A stretch of DNA of 64,000 bases from CBDCFV01 sp965203835 (GTDB lineage: Bacteria; Chloroflexota; Dehalococcoidia; Lucifugimonadales; UBA3495), in NCBI GenBank assembly GCA_965203835.1, contig OZ241919.1:3472001-3536000 (forward strand), read 5' to 3'. How positions within the stretch are numbered: position 1 is the first letter of the stretch; each line of letters opens with the position of its first letter. Position numbers and translations under genes: made by a program. The notes below the pieces were generated by a model that was not told where the DNA came from, did no database searches, and was given only the letters and a program-made list of their open reading frames with translations. Of this stretch, positions 8,399-17,604 are shown one piece after another.

Positions 8399-9277
8399 TC
8401 ACCGCGTGAGAAACTCCACAATCTTCGGGTTTACTTCCTCCGGCCTCTCCTGGTGCATGAAGTGGCCGGTGCCGGGGATAATCACCTTCTCCAGCCCGCC
8501 GGTGTAGTAGCTGTCCATGTGTTCGCTCTCGAAGGACTCCAGCCGCTTGGGGCGGTCGCGGGTGCCGTGCAGGGCCAGCGTTGGGACGGTCACCGGTCCG
8601 GTGTTGATCCGCTCCTCGTCTCTCAGCAACGCCGGGTCCTGCGGCGCCGGGCCGAACCTGGCTCGGTAGTAGCCAAGGGCCGCCTCCACTACCCCCGGCT
8701 TGCGGAAGGTCTCGCGGATGCTTTCCAGGGCGTAGGCCGGGATGTCCCACTCAGGCGAGGCGTCGCGCCACCACTGCTCGACATAGGCGTAGTCATTGTG
8801 GGCCACCGCCCTTTCGGCGAAGGGCATCTGGAAGAAGTAAAAATGCCAGGTGCCCCTCAAGTACCAGTAGTCCATCGCCAGTTCCTCGTCCACGCGGCCC
8901 GAGGCGATGACCACCAGCTTGTTCACCTTCTCCGGCGCCAGCACCGACGCGCCGATTACGGCCCCGGCGCCCCAGTCGTTGCCGATGAGGTACGCCTGCC
9001 CGCCGCCCAAAGCGTCCACCAAGGCAACGGCGTCATGGGCCAGCGAAACGGCCCGGTAATTGCCGTCCTTGGGCGCCTCGGTGGGCGCGTAGCCGCGCAT
9101 GAACGGCGCGACGGCCCTGAACCCCGCTTCCGCCAAGTCCGGCAACAGGTGCCGGAATGAGTAAGCATGGTCCGGGAACCCGTGGAGGCACAAGGCCAGC
9201 GGCCCCTCGCCCATTTCCAGGTAGTGAAAATTGATGCCGTTGGCCAGTACCGTTCCGGTCTTGAAATCGGTCATCAT
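8399..9277 (-). CDS. Alpha/beta hydrolase, epoxide hydrolase-like
   Basis: 292 residues. LCLHGFPDHAYSFRHLLP is the HGxP oxyanion motif of epoxide hydrolases and haloalkane dehalogenases. The nucleophile-elbow sequence GNDWGA carries Asp instead of Ser, as in those enzymes. The acid is likely in LHGTRDRP and the His in GTGHFMHQERPEEV. Hydrolysis of an epoxide or a halide is therefore more likely than of an ester. There are two adjacent ATG codons; the second, at 9274, sits better behind the GGGGG ribosome site. No signal peptide. Confidence 0.87.
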   Translation of the reverse strand: MMTDFKTGTVLANGINFHYLEMGEGPLALCLHGFPDHAYSFRHLLPDLAEAGFRAVAPFMRGYAPTEAPKDGNYRAVSLAHDAVALVDALGGGQAYLIGNDWGAGAVIGASVLAPEKVNKLVVIASGRVDEELAMDYWYLRGTWHFYFFQMPFAERAVAHNDYAYVEQWWRDASPEWDIPAYALESIRETFRKPGVVEAALGYYRARFGPAPQDPALLRDEERINTGPVTVPTLALHGTRDRPKRLESFESEHMDSYYTGGLEKVIIPGTGHFMHQERPEEVNPKIVEFLTR

Positions 9278-9332
9278 GTCCCCCGGATGAATTGTTCTTG
9301 ATGGTTATGCCGCCATCTTGGTTTGCTGGGTC

Positions 9333-9716
9333 CTAACCATTGGCCCAACGCTCGGCCTCTTGAATGTAGTCACCAACTCTGCTGATTTCCGATATAACTT
9401 TGGCCGGCGGCCCCAATCGCCCATCGTAAAAATACGTTCCGTGCAACAGGCCTTGAAAATCGAAATAGGACCGTCTCAAATCAAACAGTCGGAAATCGTC
9501 ATCGGTCAACTCAACCAGTCCATGAGTCACTTCAGGAGACCGCACCGGCAATTGATCGTTCCTGGCCAGCACCAAGGCCGCGGTCGCCCTGTTCACGGCG
9601 CCCCAAGCTTTTTCAGCCGCGTCTCGAAGGTCCCCTTCTTCCGCGACCTTCAAAGCCGATTCGTGCAAATTCTTGGCGTCGTTGAATAGCCTGACCACGT
9701 CCCGCGCTGCAACCAT
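9333..9716 (-). CDS. PaREP1/HEPN-like family protein, paralog 2
   Basis: 127 residues, helical. It shares AEKAWGAVNRATAALV (residues 34-49) and LLHGTYFYDG with the other family members in the window. The HEPN-like R...H pair is not obvious: the corresponding segment reads LARNDQLPVRSPEVTH. It ends 55 bases beyond the start of the neighbouring hydrolase gene, on the same strand. No small partner gene is adjacent. Function unknown. Confidence 0.7.
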   Translation of the reverse strand: MVAARDVVRLFNDAKNLHESALKVAEEGDLRDAAEKAWGAVNRATAALVLARNDQLPVRSPEVTHGLVELTDDDFRLFDLRRSYFDFQGLLHGTYFYDGRLGPPAKVISEISRVGDYIQEAERWANG

Positions 9717-9905
9717 TCTCTTTCGTTACCCCTGTTGATAGTCCGGCTATTATAGCTTGGGCAGCGTTTCTCTTGACAGGTCGCCTTGAGCGGTAGATAT
9801 TGACGGCATCGGCTCCGGACAGCCATAGCGGGGTAACCATGCTATAAGTCCACCTTTCCCGCACCATGCTTTGCAGCCCCAACCGACGTGCGGAGGTGAA
9901 AAGCC

Positions 9906-11366
9906 ATGCCAGTTCGCACCGGACAGGAATACATCACCGGCCTCAAGGAACGTCCCAGGGAGGTCTGGCTCAACGGGGAGAAGATTAAAGATGTCACCAC
10001 CCACCCGGCGCTCCGCAACGGGGTACGGTCGGTGGCGGCTCTCTACGACATGCAGCACGACGCGTCGCTGCGGGAGGAAATGACCTTCGCCTCGCCCACC
10101 ACCGGAGAGCCGGTCGGGTTGTCCTTCATGGTCCCGAAAACCATCGACGACCTGGTGCGGCGGCGGGAGATGATGACCCGCTGGGCATGGGCCAGTTGCG
10201 GCATGATGGGCCGATCCCCCGACTTTATGAACGCCATATTCTCCGCGTGGGCCGGGTCCGCCGACTACTTTGCCCAGGACCGTCCCGAATACAAGCAGAA
10301 CGTACTGGACTACCACGAGTTCATCCGGGAGAACGACGTCACCCTCACCCATGCCTTGGTGAACCTGCAACGCCGCCGCAACCCCGGCCCCACCGACATC
10401 CTGAGTGGCGAGGTTGCCCTGACCATGGTCAAGGAGACCGACGCCGGTATCGTGGTAAAGGGTAGCCGGACGCTGGCTACCCTCGGGCCCATCTCCGACG
10501 AGATCGCTATATACCCGGTGGCCAGCCACCGCTTGGACGAGACCGCCCAGCGCCAGTCATTCTCCTTCTCGATACCCTGCGATACGCCGGGAGTCAAGTT
10601 CCTCTGCCGGGAGAGTTTCGACCTGGGCCGCTCCCACTTCAACCACCCCCTCGGGTCCCGCTTCGAGGAGATGGACTCCGTGGTGTTCTTCGACAACGTG
10701 CTGGTGCCTTGGGAGCGGGTTTTCCTGCTGGGTGACGTGGAGTTGTGCAACGGCTACGGCATGGGCACCCAGTCCGACTCCCACACGGGCCACCAGATTC
10801 TGAACCGCTGCTTGGTCAAGGCTGAGTTCACCCTGGGCTTGGCCGACCTCATCGTGGACACCTTGGGGTCGGGCACCATCCCCCACGTGCAGGAACAGGT
10901 GGCGGAGTTGATCACCTACCGTGACGTACTGAGGTCCTGCATCCGCGCCGCCGAGGCCGATGCCTCTCCCAACCAGTGGGGTATGATGTGCCCCGACATA
11001 AACGCTCTCCGGGCTGGACGCACCGTGTTCGGACGGTCCATGTACCCGCGGATGGTGGAGATAATCCAGCTTCTCGGCACCGGCGGCCTCATGGCCCTCC
11101 CTGCCGAGGCCGACTTCGACGCCGCCATCGGGCCGGAGATAGAGCAATACTTCGCCACCGACACCGCCAACGCCCGCGACCGGGCCAAGCTGTTCCACTT
11201 GGCGTGGGACGCTTCCTGCAGCGCCTTCAGCGGGCGGCAGGTCCTCTACGAGCGGATGTTCGGCGGCAATCCGGTCAGGAACTCCATAACCCTGTACCAG
11301 AACTATGACAAGGAACCCTTCAAGAAAAAGGTACGCCGATTCCTTGAGTTGGAGGACTGGCCGTAA
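9906..11366 (+). CDS. 4-hydroxyphenylacetate 3-hydroxylase family, oxygenase component (HpaB-like)
   Basis: 486 residues, full length for the FADH2-dependent HpaB family, which ortho-hydroxylates phenolic substrates with reduced flavin from a separate reductase. Family signatures: TGQEYITGLKERPREVWLNGEKI at the N-terminus, WASCGMMGRSPDFMN around residue 100, and FDNVLVPWERVFLLGD. It lacks the spread of cysteines that would mark the 4-hydroxybutyryl-CoA dehydratase branch of the superfamily. GGAGGTG precedes ATG 9906. A flavin reductase at 58444-58929 could supply FADH2, but it is 47 kb away. Confidence 0.9.
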   Translation: MPVRTGQEYITGLKERPREVWLNGEKIKDVTTHPALRNGVRSVAALYDMQHDASLREEMTFASPTTGEPVGLSFMVPKTIDDLVRRREMMTRWAWASCGMMGRSPDFMNAIFSAWAGSADYFAQDRPEYKQNVLDYHEFIRENDVTLTHALVNLQRRRNPGPTDILSGEVALTMVKETDAGIVVKGSRTLATLGPISDEIAIYPVASHRLDETAQRQSFSFSIPCDTPGVKFLCRESFDLGRSHFNHPLGSRFEEMDSVVFFDNVLVPWERVFLLGDVELCNGYGMGTQSDSHTGHQILNRCLVKAEFTLGLADLIVDTLGSGTIPHVQEQVAELITYRDVLRSCIRAAEADASPNQWGMMCPDINALRAGRTVFGRSMYPRMVEIIQLLGTGGLMALPAEADFDAAIGPEIEQYFATDTANARDRAKLFHLAWDASCSAFSGRQVLYERMFGGNPVRNSITLYQNYDKEPFKKKVRRFLELEDWP

Positions 11367-11392
11367 GGTCGGGCGCGCAAAGGAGAAGCGTC

Positions 11393-11896
11393 TTGGAAGA
11401 GAGACACGGCTGGGAATTGGCGACGTTCCTCCGGCGGCTGTCCGCCCTCGCTCTGGATAACCTGATGTTCGGCTTGCCGGTTGCTATTGCCATACTGTCG
11501 ATTGTCGTGGGGGTGGTGGTTGCTCTTCCGGATGAGTGGAGTCCGGAGCCTGGTGTCCGTTTCGGCGCTCTCAGCATAGCGTTGTTCGTCGTCGGGTTCA
11601 TCGGTATTGCCTTGGCCGTCGCGTATGTAATCTGGTGGTTCAAAGCCCTGTCGTCCGGTCAGACCCCCGGCAAGCAACTGGTGGGGATTCGCGCAATCAA
11701 GAGCCACGGCGAACTGCTGGGATGGGGCGATACCTTCGTGCGCGAGTTCGTCGTCAAAGGGCTGCTCGGAGGCGTCTTGTCATCCCTCACGGGAAACATC
11801 TACGGGGTTGTAGACGGCCTGTGGTCGTTGTTTGACCAAGACAGGCAAACCATTCACGACAAGATGGTAAGCACCATAGTCGTGCGGGACCGGTGA
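11393..11896 (+). CDS. RDD family integral membrane protein
   Basis: 167 residues with three hydrophobic segments (about 20-42, 58-84, 115-140). The family signature is split between the FLRRLSALALDN start and SGQTPGKQLVGIRAI in the middle; an Arg plus Asp pair near the N-terminus gives the family its name. The start is TTG 11393, seven bases after AGGAG. It follows the HpaB-like gene by 26 bases and may be cotranscribed. The role of RDD proteins is generally unclear; some affect ion exchange or act as membrane anchors. Confidence 0.85.
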   Translation: MEERHGWELATFLRRLSALALDNLMFGLPVAIAILSIVVGVVVALPDEWSPEPGVRFGALSIALFVVGFIGIALAVAYVIWWFKALSSGQTPGKQLVGIRAIKSHGELLGWGDTFVREFVVKGLLGGVLSSLTGNIYGVVDGLWSLFDQDRQTIHDKMVSTIVVRDR

Positions 11897-11951
11897 TTAC
11901 CCCCTGTCCTGAGAGCCATTCCAATCCGCTGTCCAACGGAGGTGAAATACC

Positions 11952-13187
11952 GTGTCAAGCCGGAACACCGGAAGCAAGGAAGCCTTGGCGTCCAACTCCA
12001 ATGCGGCCATCGAGGCGGCCAAGCAGGAGTTGTTCGACCTGTCGATAGACGTTCACGAACACCCTGAATTGAACTACCAGGAATTCTACTCCTCCGCGGC
12101 CTTGGCAGGGTTCCTGGAAAAGCATAACCTGCACGTGGAGCGGGGCATCGGCGGGGTGGAAACGGCCTTCCGCGCCGTCATACCCGGCGGCGCGGGCGAC
12201 GGCCCCACCATCGCCATCCTCGCCGAGTACGACGCCCTGCCGGAGATTGGCCACGGCTGCGGGCACAACCTCATCGCCATGGCGGCGATGGGCGCGGGTC
12301 TTGGTCTCCAAGCCAACGCCGGTGCCCTGCCGGGACGGATCATGGTCATCGGCACGCCTGCCGAGGAAGGCGGCGGCGGCAAAATACGCCTGCTGGAAGC
12401 CGGGGTGTTCGACGGCGTGGATGCCACCCTCTCATCCCACCCCTTCTCCAACCGCACCATCATACCCACCGAAGCGGCGGCTGGCGAAAGCTGGAGCCTG
12501 GCCATGGTGGGCTATCGTTACATGTACCACGGCAAGGCGGCCCACGCCGCGGCGGCCCCCGAAATGGGCATCAACGCCCTGAACGCCGTCATCCACCTGT
12601 TCACCGGCATCGACGCCATGCGCCAGCACCTTCGGGACGACGTCCGGATGCACGGCGTCATCACCGACGGCGGGACGGCGCCCAATGTAGTGCCGCAGTT
12701 CGCCGCCGCCAACTTCATGCTGCGCTGCCGCGACCGCCGCTACCTGAGCGATGTTGTCGTCGGCAAGGTAAGGGACATCGCCGAAGGCGCGGCGTCCATG
12801 ACCGGCGCCCGGCTGGAGGTGGAGGAGTTCTACCCCTTCTACGAGAACGTGCGCCCTAACGCCACCCTCTCCCGGGCGGTCCGGGCCAACGCCGAAGCCC
12901 TGGGCATGAAGCTGGACGACCCCATACCCGGCCGCCCCGGCAGCGGCGCGTCCACCGACTTCGGCAACATCAGCCACGCCATGCCGGGTTACGAGATGAG
13001 GTACGCTGTCAGCGAGACGCCGGTGCCCTCCCACACCAAGGAAATGTGCGAGACCGCCGTCACCGGATTGGCCCTCTCCAACGCCCTCACAGTCGCCAAG
13101 GCCCTCAGCATCACCGCTGCCGACCTGCTCTTGGACCCATCGCTGGTTGAAGCCGCCAAGGCGGAGTACGCCGGGCGCAGCGTATAG
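11952..13187 (+). CDS. M20 family metallo-amidohydrolase (AbgB/IAA-amino acid hydrolase-like)
   Basis: 411 residues. Two-zinc amidase of the M20D group, which removes amino acids from N-acyl or p-aminobenzoyl conjugates. Seen: HEHPELNYQEF near residue 37, metal-site cysteine in GHGCGHNLIAMA, the catalytic Glu in TPAEEGGGGKI, and GKAAHAAAAPEMG of the dimerization domain. GTG 11952 is chosen because GGAGGTG lies seven bases upstream. It is 55 bases after the RDD gene, so it may belong to the same transcript as the HpaB-like gene, pointing to processing of an aromatic amide conjugate (inference). Confidence 0.92.
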   Translation: MSSRNTGSKEALASNSNAAIEAAKQELFDLSIDVHEHPELNYQEFYSSAALAGFLEKHNLHVERGIGGVETAFRAVIPGGAGDGPTIAILAEYDALPEIGHGCGHNLIAMAAMGAGLGLQANAGALPGRIMVIGTPAEEGGGGKIRLLEAGVFDGVDATLSSHPFSNRTIIPTEAAAGESWSLAMVGYRYMYHGKAAHAAAAPEMGINALNAVIHLFTGIDAMRQHLRDDVRMHGVITDGGTAPNVVPQFAAANFMLRCRDRRYLSDVVVGKVRDIAEGAASMTGARLEVEEFYPFYENVRPNATLSRAVRANAEALGMKLDDPIPGRPGSGASTDFGNISHAMPGYEMRYAVSETPVPSHTKEMCETAVTGLALSNALTVAKALSITAADLLLDPSLVEAAKAEYAGRSV

Positions 13188-13241
13188 CACATATCTCAAA
13201 ACTTGGCCCACCACCCAACCCGCTATTCCCGCCTTCGAACT

Positions 13242-13271
13242 CGTCATTCCCGCGAAGGCGGGAATCCATCC
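13242..13271. repeat. Dispersed palindromic repeat, copy 4
   Basis: A full copy starting CGTCATTCCCGCG, then AAG, then GCGGGAATCCATCC. It lies between the convergent amidohydrolase and cupin genes, where it could fold into a hairpin in either transcript. Confidence 0.85.
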
Positions 13272-13314
13272 GTACTGTCACCACCGGACAGACCAACTGA
13301 GATGGAACGTTATT

Positions 13315-13677
13315 TCAGCCAGTGGCGGTCAGGATGGATATGTGCGACATGGTGGACTCCTTCTTGGCCCCGTGCCAGTGGTTCTCGCCCGCTTTGATGT
13401 GCACTATGTCGCCCACGGCCACCTCCCGCTCCTCGTGCTCGGTCGCTACGATGCCGACCCCGGCGGTTATCACCAATATCTGATCACTGTTGTGAACGTG
13501 GAATCCCGTCGTCGCGCCCTTGGTAAAGTTCACCACGATAGCGTTGTAATATTCCGATGTGTCGGGCGTGACCAATGGCTGCTGGGTGCGGGAAACCGGC
13601 CCGCCGGTCCACCCGGGTATCGGTGTAACCGTGGGCATGGGCTGTTCGTCAACTTCGCTGGTCCTGATAACGTGCAT
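13315..13677 (-). CDS. Cupin domain protein
   Basis: 120 residues forming one beta-barrel. The two cupin motifs are visible: GFHVHNSDQILVITAG (two metal-binding His) and VAVGDIVHIKAGENHWHGA (final His). A metal-dependent sensor or small-molecule enzyme is likely; the ligand is unknown. ATG 13677 is used because GGAGG lies four bases upstream; the longer frame would start inside that ribosome site. The gene follows the duplicated-domain protein by 37 bases on the same strand. Confidence 0.85.
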   Translation of the reverse strand: MHVIRTSEVDEQPMPTVTPIPGWTGGPVSRTQQPLVTPDTSEYYNAIVVNFTKGATTGFHVHNSDQILVITAGVGIVATEHEEREVAVGDIVHIKAGENHWHGAKKESTMSHISILTATG

Positions 13678-13714
13678 ATTTCCTCCATAATTACTCACGG
13701 TGTCTGCTTGAGTC

Positions 13715-14878
13715 TCAGTGGGAGGTGTGGGCGGCGACCACTGCTAACGCCTCGTCCTTGGGAATGAGGCCGGCAAAGTAATCAAGTACGGCCGCGACGG
13801 CCTCATCCTTGTCGATCATCCCGTTGTCGTTGGCGTCGTATCGCCTTAGCAAAGGTTCCAGTGAGTTGTGCTCGGCGTTGCTTACCTCTCCTGTGAAAAA
13901 CGGAAACGCCGATGCATCACCGCCGCCCTCTATGTCCTCAAATATCTGTCCTACACTATCGATCGCTATACGCGCTTCACCTCTTTGGTAGAATCGCAGT
14001 GGAAATACTGGGCAAGGCATCTCCTCCGGCGTTAAGGGTACGCAGGTGCCGAGTTGAATCATTCCATCGAATTTAACGTCATCCGGCAGGCTGAAGTACC
14101 TGTCAATAGCCGGGAGGTAGAGATAGTTGCCCGTTGCAGGCTTGGTGGAACTGCCGGCGGTCGTTTTCGCCTCCATGTATCCTACATGAGGGGTATAAGG
14201 CACCGTCTCTGCTATTATCGGGTACTTGGTAAGGTCCATCGTTGGTACAGGACCGTCAGGCGTCGCCACCAGGTGCGGGGGTGGTGGCGGTAGGTCGGTT
14301 GATCCTTCTTGGGCCGCCGTGCGGTCCTCGTGGTCTTCTTTTCCTGTGAAAAACGGAAACGCCGACGCGTCACCACCTTCAATGTCGTCAAATATCTCCC
14401 CCAGTTGGTCGATCCCTATCCTCGCTTCGCCCCTCTGGTAAATTCGAAAAGGAGCGACGGGGCAGCGCGTTTCGGGGTCGCAGGTCATAAAGTCAATGCG
14501 GTCAACTAGTTTGACGTCGTCCGGCAGGCTGTAGTACCGGTCGATACTCCAGAGGTAGAGGTAGTTTCCCGTTGCAGGCTTAGCGGAACTGCCCGCATCC
14601 GATTTCGCCTCCATGTATCCTACAGGGGGAGTATAAGGCACCGTCTCAAATATTAACGGGCGCTTGGTCCTGTCCACCGTTGGCACAGGACCGTCGGGCG
14701 TTGCCACCAGGTGCGGGGGTGGCGGCGGCAGATCAGTTGACCCCTCCTGGGCAATTGTGCGGTCGGTCCCGGAAAGGCCGAAGGCCAGCCCGGCAATGAA
14801 CGCGATGAGAACGACGATGGCCACTCCAACCAACCACCGCGACCGTATCCATCTTCCAGTCTCTCTCAACGACCTCAT
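13715..14878 (-). CDS. Membrane-anchored protein with two tandem copies of one domain plus EF-hand
   Basis: 387 residues. After a basic N-terminus there is one transmembrane or uncleaved signal segment (about 16-36), then two copies of a roughly 137-residue module (about 43-179 and 189-330). Each begins AQEGSTDLPPPPPHLVATP and ends FPFFTG, and each holds YQRGEARI and a pair of Cys. After them, DANDNGMIDKDE (residues 348-359) is a canonical EF-hand calcium loop. I do not recognise the module. ATG 14878 follows GGAGGAG by seven bases; a longer start at 14920 is less likely. The polyproline stretch suggests a flexible extracellular linker. Confidence 0.75.
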   Translation of the reverse strand: MRSLRETGRWIRSRWLVGVAIVVLIAFIAGLAFGLSGTDRTIAQEGSTDLPPPPPHLVATPDGPVPTVDRTKRPLIFETVPYTPPVGYMEAKSDAGSSAKPATGNYLYLWSIDRYYSLPDDVKLVDRIDFMTCDPETRCPVAPFRIYQRGEARIGIDQLGEIFDDIEGGDASAFPFFTGKEDHEDRTAAQEGSTDLPPPPPHLVATPDGPVPTMDLTKYPIIAETVPYTPHVGYMEAKTTAGSSTKPATGNYLYLPAIDRYFSLPDDVKFDGMIQLGTCVPLTPEEMPCPVFPLRFYQRGEARIAIDSVGQIFEDIEGGGDASAFPFFTGEVSNAEHNSLEPLLRRYDANDNGMIDKDEAVAAVLDYFAGLIPKDEALAVVAAHTSH

Positions 14879-15032
14879 GCCCTTGCTCCTCCAGGGTTTT
14901 CTCACTGTCACAATGGTCATCCCACCGGCACTTTAGTGTCAACCTTTGTGGTTGCCCTCCGTGCTGCGCCAGCTTGCTCAATTGTCTACTATAATATTCT
15001 GGCAACGCTGATAAATACTGGCCAACGGGTGA

Positions 15033-17351
15033 ATGAAAATGACAACTACCGTAGAACAGAGCGTACAGGGCCCCGGAAACTTCAAGGTAATCGGCACCCG
15101 TCCCATCCGGCACGATGGCTTGGAAAAGGTGACCGGCCAAGCCCGCTACGGGGCCGACGTGAGCCTGCCCGGTATGCTCCACGGCAAGATACTGCGAAGC
15201 CCCCATGCCCACGCCCGTATCCGGTCCATAAACACAGACAAGGCCCTGGCGCTGCCGGGGGTGAAGGCCGTCGTTACCTCCAAGGACCTGCCGGTCCTCT
15301 CCGGCAGGCCGGTGGACGTTGGCGAGGGGTCGGCATTGAACCCGCGCTTCCTCAGCAACAATGTTCTGGCCGCTGACAAGGCCCTCTACCGAGGCCATGC
15401 GGTAGCGGCAGTGGCCGCCGACAGTCCACACGTCGCAGAACAGGCGCTGGCCCTCATCGAAGTGGACTACGAGGTGTTGCCGGAGGTGCTGGACGGCAAG
15501 GAGGCGATGGCTCCCGGCGCGCCCATTCTCCACGACAGGCTCTACCACTCCGAAGGGGAGTATTTCCGACCAGGCGGCCTGCTCGACGAGGGCGACGACG
15601 CCGAGACGTCCAACGTCGCCAGCCATTTCGTGTTTCAGTTGGGCGACATTGAGCAGGGTTTCGAACAAGCGGACGTCGTGGTGGAGCGCGAGTTCCACAC
15701 CAAGACGGTGCATCAGGGCTACATCGAACCGCACACAGCTACGGCAGTATGGCGCCAGGACGGCGCCATCACCATTTGGGACAGCTCTCAAGGCCACTTC
15801 TCCATGAGAGACCTTTCGGCGATGGTGCTGGGCGTTCCCGTCTCCCAAATCAAGGTTGTGCCCATGGAGATCGGCGGCGGGTTCGGGGGCAAGCTCCACG
15901 TATACATCGAACCCGTCGCCGCGTTGCTCTCCAAAAAGTCTGGGCGCTCCGTCAAGATCACTCTGGGCCGGGATGAAGAGTTCCAAGGGACCGGCCCCAC
16001 CTCCGGCGGACATATCAAGGCCCGGATCGGCGCGACCCGCGACGGACGAATTGCCGCGGCCGAGGCGGTATTCATTTACGAAGCCGGCGCCTATCCCGGC
16101 TCCCCCATCAACCTGGCCACCCAGTTTATTTTCGGCCCTTACGATATAACTAATGTCCGGGTCGAGGCCTACGACGTGGTGGTGAACAAGCCCAAGGTCG
16201 CCCCCTACCGCGCTCCCGGCGGTCCGGCGGCCGGATTTGCCGGCGAGACCCTGATCGACGAACTGTGCGAGAAGTTGGAAATGGACCCGTTGGAATTCCG
16301 GCTGCGGAACGGCGCCAGCGAGGGCACCCGCCGGGTGACCGGCCTCCCCTACCGACGCATCGGCTACTTGGAAACCCTGCAAGCGGCCAAGGACCATCCT
16401 CATTACTCTGCTCCCTTGGAAGGGCCGAACCGGGGGCGCGGCGTGGCCACCGGCGTCTGTTTCAACATCTCAGGCCCCGCCTGTGCCCTGGCCAACGTAA
16501 ACGCCGACGGCACTGTCAGCTTGATTGAGGGGTCTCCGGACATCGGCGGCACCAGGACCGCCGTGGCGATGCACGTGGCGGAAGTGCTGGGCATTCCGGT
16601 GGAGGACGTTCACCCGTCGGTGGGCGACACCGACAGCATCGGCTTTACCGGCTTCACCGCCGGCAGCAGCGTCGCCTACAAGACCGGCTGGGCCTGCTAT
16701 GACGCGGCCCATGACCTGAAGGCGCAACTGGTTGACCGGGCCGCCCTGATTTGGGACGTGCCGCCGGATAACGTGACGCTGGAGGACGGCGTCTTCAGGC
16801 ACACCTCCGACTCGGAGTTGAGTATCACCTTCAAGGAACTGGCCGCCCGGCTGGGTTCGACGGGAGGGCCGGTGGTTGGCCGCTCCATGGGCGACCAGGG
16901 AGGGGAAAGCCCCTGTTTCGCTGTCCATATAGTGGACGTTGAAGTCGACCCGGACACCGGCAAGACCCAGATCCTGCGCTATACCGCGTTGCAGGACCCG
17001 GGCACGGCGGTGCATCCCAGCTACGTGGAAGGCCAGATGCAGGGCGGAGCGGTCCAGGGCATCGGCTGGGCGTTGAACGAGGAATACTTCTTCGACGACC
17101 AGGGCCGGATGCTCAACTCGACCTTGCTGGACTACCGCATCCCCACCAGCACCGACCTGCCGATGATAGACACCCAGTTGGTGGAAGTGCCCAACCCCGG
17201 TCATCCCACCGGAGTCAGGGGCGTCGGCGAAGTCTCCATCATCCCGCCGGTGCCGGCCCTCGCCAACGCCATCTACAGGGCCGCAGGCGTCCGCATGGCC
17301 AAACTGCCCATGTCTCCCGGCGCCGTACTGGAGGCGATGGCTGGGGAGTAA
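15033..17351 (+). CDS. Xanthine dehydrogenase/aldehyde oxidase family, molybdopterin-binding large subunit
   Basis: 772 residues, normal length for the catalytic subunit of a molybdenum hydroxylase (CoxL/XdhB type). The N-terminal domain reads RPIRHDGLEKVTGQARYGAD. The molybdopterin domain shows GGGFGGK near residue 285 and APYRAPGGPAAGFAGE near residue 390; the C-terminal segment GVRGVGEVSIIPP includes the catalytic Glu. The medium FAD and small iron-sulfur subunits are not adjacent; the nearby genes are unrelated. Cofactor insertion could rely on the XdhC and MocA genes at 51-53 kb. Substrate cannot be assigned. Confidence 0.92.
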   Translation: MKMTTTVEQSVQGPGNFKVIGTRPIRHDGLEKVTGQARYGADVSLPGMLHGKILRSPHAHARIRSINTDKALALPGVKAVVTSKDLPVLSGRPVDVGEGSALNPRFLSNNVLAADKALYRGHAVAAVAADSPHVAEQALALIEVDYEVLPEVLDGKEAMAPGAPILHDRLYHSEGEYFRPGGLLDEGDDAETSNVASHFVFQLGDIEQGFEQADVVVEREFHTKTVHQGYIEPHTATAVWRQDGAITIWDSSQGHFSMRDLSAMVLGVPVSQIKVVPMEIGGGFGGKLHVYIEPVAALLSKKSGRSVKITLGRDEEFQGTGPTSGGHIKARIGATRDGRIAAAEAVFIYEAGAYPGSPINLATQFIFGPYDITNVRVEAYDVVVNKPKVAPYRAPGGPAAGFAGETLIDELCEKLEMDPLEFRLRNGASEGTRRVTGLPYRRIGYLETLQAAKDHPHYSAPLEGPNRGRGVATGVCFNISGPACALANVNADGTVSLIEGSPDIGGTRTAVAMHVAEVLGIPVEDVHPSVGDTDSIGFTGFTAGSSVAYKTGWACYDAAHDLKAQLVDRAALIWDVPPDNVTLEDGVFRHTSDSELSITFKELAARLGSTGGPVVGRSMGDQGGESPCFAVHIVDVEVDPDTGKTQILRYTALQDPGTAVHPSYVEGQMQGGAVQGIGWALNEEYFFDDQGRMLNSTLLDYRIPTSTDLPMIDTQLVEVPNPGHPTGVRGVGEVSIIPPVPALANAIYRAAGVRMAKLPMSPGAVLEAMAGE

Positions 17352-17356
17352 GCAGG

Positions 17357-17382
17357 CGTCATTACCGCCTTCGCGGGAATCC
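17357..17382. repeat. Dispersed palindromic repeat, copy 5 (degenerate)
   Basis: CGTCATTACCGCCTTCGCGG followed by GAATCC. One arm is altered compared with other copies. It lies six bases after the molybdenum hydroxylase stop codon. Confidence 0.6.
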
Positions 17383-17604
17383 GCTGTATCGTTGTGGTTG
17401 GAGATAAACCACCTTAAACGGAATGCATAGCAATCGGATGTATTGTGTTATTTGCGTATGTGTTCGGGTATAATACGGGGCTAGTCTGCCCAGGATAGGG
17501 TTGGGCTTGAGAACACCTGTGATCGGCTGGGTTTGACAGCATATCTCCATTGATTACCAGCAGCAGGTATGGCCGGTTCTTGTTGTGAGACTCTTGGAGG
17601 AGTG

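Noticed and set aside
14967..14995. Promoter with TATAAT at 14990 before the molybdenum hydroxylase gene
   Set aside because: A good -10 but no -35 at suitable spacing (TTGCTC is only 10 bases away); left unannotated.
14733..16403. 556-residue open frame on the minus strand opposite the molybdenum hydroxylase
   Set aside because: It is a mirror frame of a strongly supported gene, and runs into the start of the duplicated-domain gene.
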